Below are positions 52,376-61,868 of a DNA stretch of 64,000 nucleotides, one piece after another (positions within the stretch are counted from its first letter, which is position 1; each line of letters opens with the position of its first letter). This stretch comes from Streptomyces sp. SID12501 (GTDB taxonomy: Bacteria; Actinomycetota; Actinomycetes; Streptomycetales; Streptomycetaceae): positions 62,001 to 126,000 of the forward strand of contig NZ_JAAGLU010000018.1 of NCBI RefSeq assembly GCF_010550245.1. The letters are read 5' to 3'. A program made the translations under genes and the position numbers. The notes below the pieces were generated by a model. That model saw only the letters and a list, made by a program, of their open reading frames with translations. It was not told where the DNA came from and did not search any database.

Positions 52376-52894
52376 ATGACATCCCTGGACCCGTCGGCCC
52401 CGGTCGGCGACCGCAACTGGCGCGGCAGTGCCCGGCTGGCGGCGATCTGCGCCCTGGTGTTCTGCGCGCTCTCCCTGCTGGTGGACTGGGACGCGGGCAG
52501 CCTGACACTTCCGCGAGCCCTGCTGTGGCTGACCTTGTCCGCCACCGTCCTCGTCATCCTGCTCCCGCCCCGGGTGACCGCGGGGCCCGGCCGGCTGACG
52601 GTAAGCACCCTCTCGCGCAGGCACATCGTGCGTACGGACTCACTGGTTGCCGTACGGCAGTTCGGCGGCGTCTCCTCGTACCTCGTCCTGTACGACACCC
52701 ACGGCGGGCGCCTGGAACTCGACCCCCGTGTCCTCACCGCCAACCCCCTGATCTGGCACGAGCTCGACACCGGTTTCCACCGCTCCGTCGAACGCGGCAC
52801 GCTCCGTCAAGGCACGGACGTCCTGGAGCAGCTCGGCCACCGGATCGACATGGAGACCATGCGAGCGGTCCTGACGGCGTCCGGGCTCTCTTGA
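52376..52894 (+). CDS. Small membrane protein with PH-like domain
   Basis: 172 aa. Two membrane helices (ARLAAICALVFCALSLLVDW and ALLWLTLSATVLVILLP) precede a soluble part with the beta-rich pattern of bacterial PH domains: RLTVSTLSRRHIVRTDSLVAVRQFG, SYLVLYDTHGGRLELDPRVL, and a terminal helix TDVLEQLGHRID. The start is ATG 52376. It follows the transporter gene by 102 bases, with its own repeat-bearing upstream region. Function is unknown; it may be an accessory to the transporter. Confidence 0.65.
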   Translation: MTSLDPSAPVGDRNWRGSARLAAICALVFCALSLLVDWDAGSLTLPRALLWLTLSATVLVILLPPRVTAGPGRLTVSTLSRRHIVRTDSLVAVRQFGGVSSYLVLYDTHGGRLELDPRVLTANPLIWHELDTGFHRSVERGTLRQGTDVLEQLGHRIDMETMRAVLTASGLS

Positions 52895-52900
52895 CGTCCG

Positions 52901-53163
52901 GACGACGCCCAACTGTTCCTCGCCGACCACGTCGTTCGCTTCTACGCCCGGCGATGCGGCCTCGCGCCCATGGCGGGACGCCTGCTGGGCCACCTCCTGG
53001 TCTGCGACCGGCGCAGCAGACGGTCGACGAGCCGGGCGAAATCCTTCCGGCGAGCCGCGGCACCAGAACCGGCGCGGCCGAACAAGCAGAGCGTCACGGG
53101 GCCGCCCCGCGCACCCGCACCGCCGGTGAGCACGCGGACCGGGTGAGACCGAACCCGGGCGGT
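52901..53163 (+). pseudogene. GbsR/MarR-type regulator remnant
   Basis: One frame reads DDAQLFLADHVVRFYARRCGLAPMAGRLLGHLLVCD, the start of a GbsR-like winged helix (family pattern LPRMAGRILGYLLVSD). After a one-frame shift near 53005, another frame continues AQQTVDEPGEILPASRGTRTG, matching the recognition-helix region (QTVDELAEILRASRG), and GEHADRVRPNPGG. No start codon with a ribosome site and no C-terminal half are present, so it is a decayed fragment. Confidence 0.65.
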
Positions 53164-53347
53164 CGGCAGCCCCATGTCCCGACGTCACCCGTCACCATGC
53201 CGCACCGTTTCCGGGAGGGCCCGGCCTCCTCGCCGAACGCCTGCCCGGATGGCAGGCAGACACATGGGAGCCACACCGCAGTGCACTGCGCGCGTCGGGA
53301 CACCTGACCAGCCCCACGAACAGCCCCGCACAGAGAGGTCACCCACG

Positions 53348-53719
53348 ATGACCGAGCACACCCCGAACACACAGTCCGCCTTGTCAGCTCTGTCCGCTCT
53401 GCGGGACCGGGCAGCGCACGGCGTCCCCGGCGCGGTCGACGAGCTGATCCAGCTCGCCGCCGAACTCGGCGATACGACCGAACTGCGCCGCCTCGCGGAC
53501 GCGGGCCACGCCGACGCGGCCGACGAGCTCATCCAACTCGCCGCCGAGCAGGGCGATCTCGCGGAACTTCGACGCCTCTCGGACGGCGGCAGTGCCACGG
53601 CCACCGACCAGCTGATCGAACTCGCCACCGAGCTGGACGACTTGGACGAGCTGCGGCGTCTGGCCGACCGCGGCAACGCCACCGCGGCCGAACAGCTCGC
53701 GGAACTGACCGCCGAGTGA
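53348..53719 (+). CDS. Repeat protein with three 28-residue units
   Basis: 123 aa from ATG at 53348, where a purine-rich GAGAGG precedes by about 8 bases. Residues 31 to about 114 contain three tandem 28-residue units that begin DELIQLAAE, DELIQLAAE and DQLIELATE, each with ELRRLADAG- or ELRRLSDGG-type second halves, followed by a partial fourth unit EQLAELTAE. The pattern is two short helices per unit, like leucine-rich variant, Sel1 or ankyrin-like solenoids. No family is certain. It may be a small protein-binding scaffold. Confidence 0.7.
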   Translation: MTEHTPNTQSALSALSALRDRAAHGVPGAVDELIQLAAELGDTTELRRLADAGHADAADELIQLAAEQGDLAELRRLSDGGSATATDQLIELATELDDLDELRRLADRGNATAAEQLAELTAE

Positions 53720-53850
53720 CCTGAGCCTGCCGTCGGCGAACTCTGTCGCGGACGGCGACGACGCAGGACACCATGAGCAGACGGGCGAGTACTCGGACGT
53801 ACCGGCCCACCCAGGCATGTGCCCAGCGGCGAGGCAGGAATCCGTAAGCC

Positions 53851-55185
53851 TCAGCGGGCGGCCTGTCGAGCCTCGCGGATGCAGGTGTCGAGGATGTCGA
53901 CGGCCGTGTCGACGTCGACGTCGCTGTGGTCCGCCATGGCCTGCAGCCGGAAGCGGGCCGCGTCGGAGGCGACCGCGGGCTGCTCGACGAGATGCGCGAC
54001 GAGACCGGCCCGGGCGATGAGACCGGAGGCAGTACGGCCGGTGGGCGTGTCGCCGATGAGGACCGGCACGACCGGGCAGACCACGTCGCCCATGACCTCC
54101 AGACCGCGCGCCGTCAGTCCCTCGCGCAGCCGGGTGGCGACGGCCGCGACCGCCGTACGCCGCCGGGCACCCTCCGGTGAGGTCACCACGGCCAGGGCGG
54201 CCAGCGCCACCGCGGTCTGTACGGGGGTGATGGCGCTGGAGAAGGTCTGGGGACCGCCGAACATCCGCACGTACTCCCGCGCGGACGCCGAGGGCGTGGC
54301 CAGGAATCCGCCCGTGGTGGCGAACGTCTTGGAGAACGCGCCGACGACGAAGTCGACCTCGCCGAGGATGCCGTGCACCTCCAGCTGGCCGCCACCGGAC
54401 TCGCCCATGGCGCCGAAGTCATGGGCGACGTCGACCATCAGCTGAGCGCCGTACTCCCGGCAGATGCCCAGCAGTTCGGCGAGCTGCGGGGTGTCGGAGT
54501 CCATGGAGAAGACACCCTCGGTGACGACGAGCACGGCGTTCTTGGTGTCGGTGGCGCGGATGCCCTTCAGGTGGCGCCGTACGGCGTCGTTGTCGAGGTG
54601 CCGGAAGAACTCCACGGTGGCCCCACTGGCGGCGGCGCCCTGGCGCAGCGAGTCGTGGGAGAGGCTGTCGAGGAGGATGTGGTCGCGGCGGTGCGTCAAC
54701 GACCGTATGGTGCCGAAACCGGCCGCCCAGCCGGTCGGGAAGAGCGCCACGTGCTCGGTGCGCAGGGCCTCGCCCAGCCTCGCCTCCAAGGCCTTGCTGA
54801 TCGGGGTGGCGCCGCCCAGGGCCGGGGAGCCGGCGGTGAGCGGGCCGTAGTCGCGCAGAGCCTGGTGGGCGGCGTCGAGGACGGCGGGGTGCGCGGTGAG
54901 GGACAGGTAGTCCTGGCCGCCGAAGTTGGGGCCCCGGGTGACCACTCCGGTGTCCGACACGACGGTGGCACGGGTGCTGAGGCCGGTGTCGTAGCGGCGG
55001 AAGTACGGCCACAGATCAGCTGCTTGGCGGTCGAGCTGCCAAGCGAGGTAGGCGTCGTTACGCGTGATCAGATCGGGTCCGGACACCGTGCGGAAGCGCA
55101 TGATGTCCTTCTCGCGGGCATCGGTCCGCCTGCTGCCGAGCGGCCCGGCCGCAGGGGTGGTGGTGCCGGGCACAGTGGTCGTCAT
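53851..55185 (-). CDS. PLP-dependent alpha-oxoamine synthase family enzyme
   Basis: 444 aa. It has the fold-type-I layout of KBL, 8-amino-7-oxononanoate synthase and ALA synthase: NFGGQDYLSLTAHP, AGSPALGGATPISKALEARL, LFPTGWAAGFGTI, VTEGVFSMDSDTPQLAELL, VDVAHDFGAMGESG, and the Schiff-base Lys in VGAFSKTFATTGGF (about Lys286). The family joins an amino acid to an acyl-CoA or acyl-ACP with loss of CO2. Unlike KBL or BioF, it has a 30-residue N-terminal addition. No partner biosynthetic genes lie next to it, so it cannot be assigned. Related enzymes occur in natural-product pathways. An 11-base repeat (TGACG) lies upstream. Confidence 0.8.
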   Translation of the reverse strand: MTTTVPGTTTPAAGPLGSRRTDAREKDIMRFRTVSGPDLITRNDAYLAWQLDRQAADLWPYFRRYDTGLSTRATVVSDTGVVTRGPNFGGQDYLSLTAHPAVLDAAHQALRDYGPLTAGSPALGGATPISKALEARLGEALRTEHVALFPTGWAAGFGTIRSLTHRRDHILLDSLSHDSLRQGAAASGATVEFFRHLDNDAVRRHLKGIRATDTKNAVLVVTEGVFSMDSDTPQLAELLGICREYGAQLMVDVAHDFGAMGESGGGQLEVHGILGEVDFVVGAFSKTFATTGGFLATPSASAREYVRMFGGPQTFSSAITPVQTAVALAALAVVTSPEGARRRTAVAAVATRLREGLTARGLEVMGDVVCPVVPVLIGDTPTGRTASGLIARAGLVAHLVEQPAVASDAARFRLQAMADHSDVDVDTAVDILDTCIREARQAAR

Positions 55186-55328
55186 GGTCGGTCGTCTCCT
55201 CGGGACGGGCAGGTGAGCCCGCTGTGTGCGTGGGGGGCGCCCCGATCAGGGGCTGCCACGACGCTACGACCGGAATGCCGGACAACTCCTGGCCACTGAC
55301 GGTCCCTTGATCTGCGGGAAGCCTTTCC

Positions 55329-55344
55329 TGACGCCGGATTGACG
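55329..55344. promoter_or_regulatory. 11-base TGACG repeat upstream of the PLP enzyme gene
   Basis: TGACG at 55329-55333 and 55340-55344 sit 11 bases apart, about 145 bases upstream of the start at 55185, with CTGACGG and CTTGAT nearby (55292-55306). It resembles the repeats at 50 kb. Confidence 0.4.
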
Positions 55345-55696
55345 CGGCCGGTGGTTCGGATGCCGCGTCTGCCGGTTGCCGGGCCGGGCACGCCGACGGG
55401 AACCGCTGGGGCAACGTGATGCTGAACGGCCTGCTTTACGGCGAAGGATGCCGAAGGATGGCGAAGTATCGATTCAGCGAAGGATTGTGCGCAATGTGGA
55501 GGAGGTGTGTGCTTGGTGTGGTTGAATCATGCATAACTTGGCCAAATGGCTTGATCTGATTGCCCGGCTGCCCCTGCCCTCTTTGTCCGGCAGGACTGCC
55601 GTGCGCCGTGGTCATGGCCGCCCGAGGCCGGGCGGGGGCGTGCGTCACTTCGAGTCGACGGTGCCGCCTGCCCTCGCGCACGTGAAGGGAACTCGC

Positions 55697-56536
55697 ATGA
55701 CCGCCACCGTCTCCAACTTTCACTACGGTGCCGTGACACCCGTGGCCGCCTACCTGATGGCCTGCCTCGGTGCGGCACTTGGGCTGCGGTGCACGACGCG
55801 GTCGCTGCGACGCCCCCACCGAAGAGCCGGCTGGCTGGCGCTGGGTGCCGTATCGATCGGCTGCGGCATATGGACCATGCACTTCATCGCCATGATCGGC
55901 TTCAGCGTCCAGGGCGCTCTGGTCACCTACGACCCGACGAAAACCCTCCTCAGCCTCGCGGTCGCGATCGCCGTCGTCGCCATCGGCGTCTTCCTCGTCG
56001 GCTACCGGGGCGGCTCACCGGTGAACCTGGGTGTCGCGGGCACGGTCACCGGGATCGGGGTCGCGGCCATGCACTACCTCGGCATGGCCGCCATCCACAC
56101 CAACGGCGGCCTGGACTACGCGGTGGGGACCGTGGCGCTGTCCGTCGCGATCGCCGTCGCGGCCGCCACCGCGGCACTGTGGGCGGCCGTCTCCATCCAC
56201 AAGCTCTGGGCGAGCATGGGCGCGAGCCTGGTCATGGGCGTGGCCGTGACCGGTATGCACTACACCGGGATGGCCGCGGTCTCCGTCCACCTCACCGGCG
56301 AGTCCGCTGTCTCTCAGTCGTCCACCGCCCTGCTGTCGTTCCTCCTGGCCATGCTCGCCGGCCCACTCACAGTGCTTCTGATCGCCGGCGCGATCGTCAT
56401 GTTCGACCCCGACATGATGCTCGGCGACGACGAATGGGACCGGCCGGCGTACACACCGAACGGCGCCGGTGCCGACCTTCCCGTACAGCAAGCCGTACAG
56501 CAAGCCGCAGGGCCGTCACAGCCTTACCGCTACTGA
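55697..56536 (+). CDS. MHYT-domain membrane sensor
   Basis: 279 aa from ATG at 55697; GAAGGG lies 7 bases upstream (the frame is open from 55529, but without a site). Seven membrane segments carry three MHYT-type motifs: GIWTMHFIAMIGF, AAMHYLGMAAIHT and GMHYTGMAAVSV. The family's Met, His and Tyr residues are thought to bind copper and sense a gas or redox signal at the membrane. No output domain (GGDEF, EAL or kinase) is attached, so it is a stand-alone form, common in Streptomyces. The C-terminal tail has a repeated QQAVQQAA element. Confidence 0.9.
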   Translation: MTATVSNFHYGAVTPVAAYLMACLGAALGLRCTTRSLRRPHRRAGWLALGAVSIGCGIWTMHFIAMIGFSVQGALVTYDPTKTLLSLAVAIAVVAIGVFLVGYRGGSPVNLGVAGTVTGIGVAAMHYLGMAAIHTNGGLDYAVGTVALSVAIAVAAATAALWAAVSIHKLWASMGASLVMGVAVTGMHYTGMAAVSVHLTGESAVSQSSTALLSFLLAMLAGPLTVLLIAGAIVMFDPDMMLGDDEWDRPAYTPNGAGADLPVQQAVQQAAGPSQPYRY

Positions 56537-56544
56537 GGGCCGAT

Positions 56545-56742
56545 CCGGGACCGGTCCGCTCCCCCGCGGAGTTGCTCGCCCACGTCTCCACCAACGACGA
56601 CCCGCAGCCCGGCGGCCTGATCGGCTCCGGAACCCTGCCTGACGGCTCGGGCCTGGAGATCGACCGGCGGTTCAAACCGGTGGCGCCGTCACACGCCGAC
56701 CGCAAGGACCCCGGGATTCTCGCCCAGCAGTGCCCCACCTGA
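56545..56742 (+). pseudogene. Fumarylacetoacetase-type hydrolase, C-terminal remnant
   Basis: A frame reads PVRSPAELLAHVSTNDDPQPGGLIGSGTLPDGSGLEIDRRFKPV, matching the C-terminal FAH-fold signature (SPAE-LAHVS, PGELIGSGT, and GLE-x-G near the end). No N-terminal part exists upstream, where the MHYT gene ends. It is a stub of about 65 codons and presumably not expressed. Confidence 0.6.
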
Positions 56743-56842
56743 GTCGAGCCCCGGGTTCGGTCCGAGACGGAACGCACCGCCCAGGCTGGGCTGCCCCGGC
56801 CGACGCTCACGGCGGCGATCGTGAACACTCCGGTCGGCGCGC

Positions 56843-56881
56843 CGCCGCCGATCGCGGCCTCGGCGGCGGCGATCGGCGGCG
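56843..56881 (-). terminator. Hairpin after phosphoglucomutase gene
   Basis: CGCCGCCGATCGC (56843-56855) and GCGATCGGCGGCG (56869-56881) form a perfect 13-base stem over a 13-base loop, 20 bases beyond the pgm stop. Confidence 0.7.
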
Positions 56882-56900
56882 TGTCCAGGTCTCGTCGGCG

Positions 56901-58541
<1,641 letters not shown>

Positions 58542-58698
58542 TTCCCGCTCCTCCGCAAGGGTCGACCGTTGGGTACGTGCCCCATTCTCCCCCGTCCGGC
58601 CCGCCGGGACGCCCACCGGGCAGCCGTTGTGGCACGCGCCCGGCGGGTGCGACGATGCACATCGGCGAAAGCACATCGGCGAATGAAGGGACACCGAC

Positions 58699-59346
58699 GT
58701 GAGTCACGAGGACCAACGGCCGCCTGCCGCTGTGCTGTTCGACGCCCTGGGCCCCGACTACGAGAAGGCGTTCGCCCAGGCGCCCGCGCATCTGGCCGCG
58801 CTGGACTGGCTGATCGAGCGGCTGCCGCCCGCCGCGCGAACGCTGGACGTGGGCAGCGGCACCGGGCGGCCCACCGCCGCCGCGCTCGTCGCGGCAGGGC
58901 ACACCGTGCTGGGTGTCGACGTGTCGCCCGTCATGGTCGACCTCGCCACGCGTCAGGTCCCCGAGGCGGAGTTCCGCTGCGCCGACATCCGGGAGCTCCC
59001 GCTCGATGCGGACTCGTTCGACGGCGTGTGCGTGTTCTTCTCGCTGCTGCAGATGACCCGCGCCGAGCAGTCGGCTCTGACACGGCGGCTGGCCCTGGCC
59101 CTGCGGCCCGGCGGGCATCTGGTGCTGGCCACCGTGCCCGCGGACGTGGAGGACTTCGAGGTGGCCTTCATGGGGCAGCCGGTCCGCGCCACGAGCTTCG
59201 CCGAGGCGGACTTCGTCGGCATGGCGGAGGCGGCGGGACTGACGGTACTGGCCCGCCACAGCACCCTCTTCGCCCCGGACCACCCCGGCGCCGCGCCCGA
59301 GCCCCACATCTTCCTGCACTGCCGCCGCGACGAGACCGGCCGCTGA
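58699..59346 (+). CDS. SAM-dependent methyltransferase, class I
   Basis: 215 aa; GTG start with GAAGGG about 9 bases upstream, divergent from pgm. The Rossmann-type core is clear: motif I ARTLDVGSGTGRPTAA, GVDVSPVMVDLATRQ (acidic residue for SAM), ADIRELPLDADSFDGVCVFFSLLQM (motif II/III), LRPGGHLVLATVP (motif IV). The substrate is not predictable; the type resembles small-molecule methyltransferases. Spacing from pgm (157 bases) allows divergent promoters. Confidence 0.85.
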   Translation: MSHEDQRPPAAVLFDALGPDYEKAFAQAPAHLAALDWLIERLPPAARTLDVGSGTGRPTAAALVAAGHTVLGVDVSPVMVDLATRQVPEAEFRCADIRELPLDADSFDGVCVFFSLLQMTRAEQSALTRRLALALRPGGHLVLATVPADVEDFEVAFMGQPVRATSFAEADFVGMAEAAGLTVLARHSTLFAPDHPGAAPEPHIFLHCRRDETGR

Positions 59347-59830
59347 CGCAGAGGCACTCTCCCCACCAGAAGGTCACCGACCTCGACCTGCCCGCGCGGC
59401 CCACGGCGGACCGGGCGACCTCGTCGGCCTGTCGCTGCCGGTGTGCGCCTCGGCTGCCGGCCCCCATGGCAGCCGAGGCGCTGTGCTCCCGTTGACGGGC
59501 GGGATCCCACTGACCTGCTCGCGCTTCGGCCCGCGACGGCTACGCCCCGAAGCCTCCTGCGGACAGGAGGCCGGACCCTGTGACGTCGAAGGCGTCCGTC
59601 CTGCCCCCGTGCGACGCACCCCGGAGACGGCAGGTGTGCCGCGGTACTGATGCGACGGGGGGCGCGTTCTGTTTCACGTGCGCTCGTCCGGTGGCCGACC
59701 CGCCGTCAGTTCCTTCTTGTCGGCCATCGACGTGCACGACAGTCATCCCTGTGCGCGCAGGCCTGGACCAATGCCGCGCGACCCTCCATGATGACGTTGC
59801 CATGACAACACATGTCTCGGGAGGGTGACC
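59347..59830. other. Intergenic region, no gene recognised
   Basis: 484 bases between the methyltransferase and the GH5 gene. Frames here lack family patterns. TTTCACGTG (59671) and ATGACAACACATG (59801) are the only notable short motifs, and a promoter for the GH5 gene must lie in this stretch. Confidence 0.35.
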
Positions 59831-61804
59831 GTGCCCCGAACCTTCATCAGGGCCAGGGCCGCACTGGCCGCCGTACTCCTCGTCGTGACCTTCGCGCCCG
59901 TTGCCGAGGCAGCAGGCGTACGGGAATCCGCCGCCGAGGTAGTCGCCGAGCCCGAAATCGCCGCGTCCGCGGCGAACTGGACGCCGCCGCTGAGCACGCG
60001 GGGTCGTTGGATCGTCGACGCCAACGGCAACCGCTTCAAGCTGCGGTCCGGCAACTGGCACGGAGCCAGCGGCACCTGGAACGGCTCGGGAAGCGCGGAC
60101 GCGGACGCCGACCACCACGCGGGGGAGAACTCCGGCCGGATGCCGCTCGGCCTGGACCGTGCCCCCATGGCCGAGATCATCGCCGGTTTCCAGGAGATCG
60201 GGATCAACAGCATCCGGCTGCCCTTCTCCAACGAGATGATCCACGACAGCCGTCCCGTCACCGACGGTTCCGTGGCCGCCAATCCCGCCCTGCGCGGCAA
60301 GACCCCGCTACAGGTGTACGACGTCGTGGTACGGGAACTCACCGCCGCCGGGCTCGCGGTGATCCTGAACAACCACACCAACACCACCCGTTGGTGCTGC
60401 GGGGTCGACGGCAACGAACGCTGGAACGCGAGCCAGTCCGCCGAGACCTGGGAGAACGACTGGCTCCTCATGGCCCGCCGCTACCGGAACAACCAGCGCG
60501 TCGTCGGCGCCGACCTCTACAACGAGGTGCGCCGCAACATCCTGGACGACCCCAACTGGGGACTCGGCGACGACCACGACTGGTTCGCCGCCTCGCAGCG
60601 CGTCGGTGACCGCATCCTCACGGAGGCCGACCCCGACCTCCTGATCATCGTGGAGGGCATCAACTGGACGGGCATCCCCGTCGACGGACTCTCCCATGAA
60701 CGCCCCACCCTGGAGCCCGTACGCCGCCTGTCGCACACGCTCGTCGACTCCGGGAAGCTCGTGTACTCCGCCCACTTCTACGACTACACGGGCCCGAACC
60801 ACAGCGGCGCCACCGATGGGGGTCCCCCCGCTCGAACGAAGTTGAGAGTGGGGGAGGGTGAGACCAGCGACCCCCGGTACCGCGACCTGAGCCCCGCCGA
60901 ACTGATCAAGGTGCTGGACCGCCAGGCGTTCTTCGTGAGCGCGGAGACCAACACGCACTTCACCGCGCCTGTCTGGATCAGCGAGTTCGGTGTAGGCGGC
61001 CGGGACGAGACCGGGAACAAGCAACGGGCCTGGTTCGAGAACTTCGTCGACCACCTGATCAGGACCGACGCCGACTTCGCGTACTGGCCGCTCGTCGGCT
61101 GGCACGAGAACCGCAAGGGCAACGGCTGGGCCCTGCTGCACTGGGACTCGGCGGGGCACCGTATGGGCGTCTACGACGGCGACGACTGGCGGGCTGCCGC
61201 CTGGACCCGGCTCATCGCGGCCCAGGGCCGCACGGGCCCGGTGGCGCCAGTGTCCGACTGGTCGATGCTCAGCCCCGATCACGGCGACTTCGTCGAGTCG
61301 CGGCGGATACGGGCCCTGCCCGACTGGGATTCCGGCGCCCGCAAGGCAGTTTGCCCCGACGGGCAGCGGCTGCTCGGCCTCAGTCACACCGGCAACCGGG
61401 GCCTGTGCTCGGACGTGTCCGCGGGCCCTCTGTGGGACCCGGCCGGCGGACATGTGGTGGTCGTCGACGAGCGGTATGTCGGGCCGGGCAACGACTGGGC
61501 GTCCGGATACACCAAACTCCAGTGCGCCGACGGCTACTTCCTGACCGGCTACAGCGTCCGCGGTTCCGCCGTCTCCGCCGCGCTGTGCGCGGCCGCTCCG
61601 GCCGGCAGGCTCGGCACGGCCGGCCGAACCGTCTGGTTCGACCGCGGCGACAGCAGGGGCTCGGCCGCCAAGGGCGGCGACTTCGCACAGGGCCGCTACA
61701 AGGGCCAGTGCGCGGACGACGAGTACGCGGCCGGGATCGCGTACACGGCCCGGGTGGGCTCGGCACGGACTCCGGACGCCCTGTACTGCCGAAAACTGAG
61801 CTGA
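59831..61804 (+). CDS. Secreted GH5 cellulase-like enzyme with a C-terminal domain
   Basis: 657 aa from GTG at 59831, chosen because GGAGG ends 6 bases before it; GTG at 59825 overlaps the ribosome site. Signal peptide: ALAAVLLVVTFAPVAEAAG (to about residue 30). The GH5 barrel has NSIRLPFSNEM, LNNHTNTTRWCCG, the acid/base Glu in ADLYNEVRR, YSAHFYDYTGPNH and the nucleophile Glu in WISEFGVGG. The C-terminal domain (about 490-657) has repeated Cys and aromatic residues (LLGLSHTGNRGLC, KLQCADGYFLTGY, KGQCADDEYAAGIAY), a lectin-like or domain-X pattern. A short repeat element interrupts the barrel in frame at about residues 329-343. Substrate is probably a beta-glucan or glycoside. Confidence 0.85.
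   Translation: MPRTFIRARAALAAVLLVVTFAPVAEAAGVRESAAEVVAEPEIAASAANWTPPLSTRGRWIVDANGNRFKLRSGNWHGASGTWNGSGSADADADHHAGENSGRMPLGLDRAPMAEIIAGFQEIGINSIRLPFSNEMIHDSRPVTDGSVAANPALRGKTPLQVYDVVVRELTAAGLAVILNNHTNTTRWCCGVDGNERWNASQSAETWENDWLLMARRYRNNQRVVGADLYNEVRRNILDDPNWGLGDDHDWFAASQRVGDRILTEADPDLLIIVEGINWTGIPVDGLSHERPTLEPVRRLSHTLVDSGKLVYSAHFYDYTGPNHSGATDGGPPARTKLRVGEGETSDPRYRDLSPAELIKVLDRQAFFVSAETNTHFTAPVWISEFGVGGRDETGNKQRAWFENFVDHLIRTDADFAYWPLVGWHENRKGNGWALLHWDSAGHRMGVYDGDDWRAAAWTRLIAAQGRTGPVAPVSDWSMLSPDHGDFVESRRIRALPDWDSGARKAVCPDGQRLLGLSHTGNRGLCSDVSAGPLWDPAGGHVVVVDERYVGPGNDWASGYTKLQCADGYFLTGYSVRGSAVSAALCAAAPAGRLGTAGRTVWFDRGDSRGSAAKGGDFAQGRYKGQCADDEYAAGIAYTARVGSARTPDALYCRKLS
60817..60858. repeat. Streptomyces-type palindromic repeat inside the GH5 gene
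   Basis: TGGGGGTCCCCCCGCTC, a variable centre with CGAAGTTGAG, then GAGTGGGGGAGG. The arms can fold (CCCCCCGCTC with GAGTGGGGGA). I recall this class of element as frequent between genes in Streptomyces. Here it adds residues GGPPARTKLRVGEGE without breaking the frame, using rare TTG and AGA codons. Confidence 0.65.
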
Positions 61805-61868
61805 CCGGCCGTCGGATGCGGACATCGGGCGGGACGGGACCGGAACACCGCCCACGTCGACGCCGTCA

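Noticed and set aside
53851..55185. Part of a polyketide or antibiotic cluster
   Set aside because: No PKS, NRPS or tailoring genes on either side; only the single PLP enzyme.
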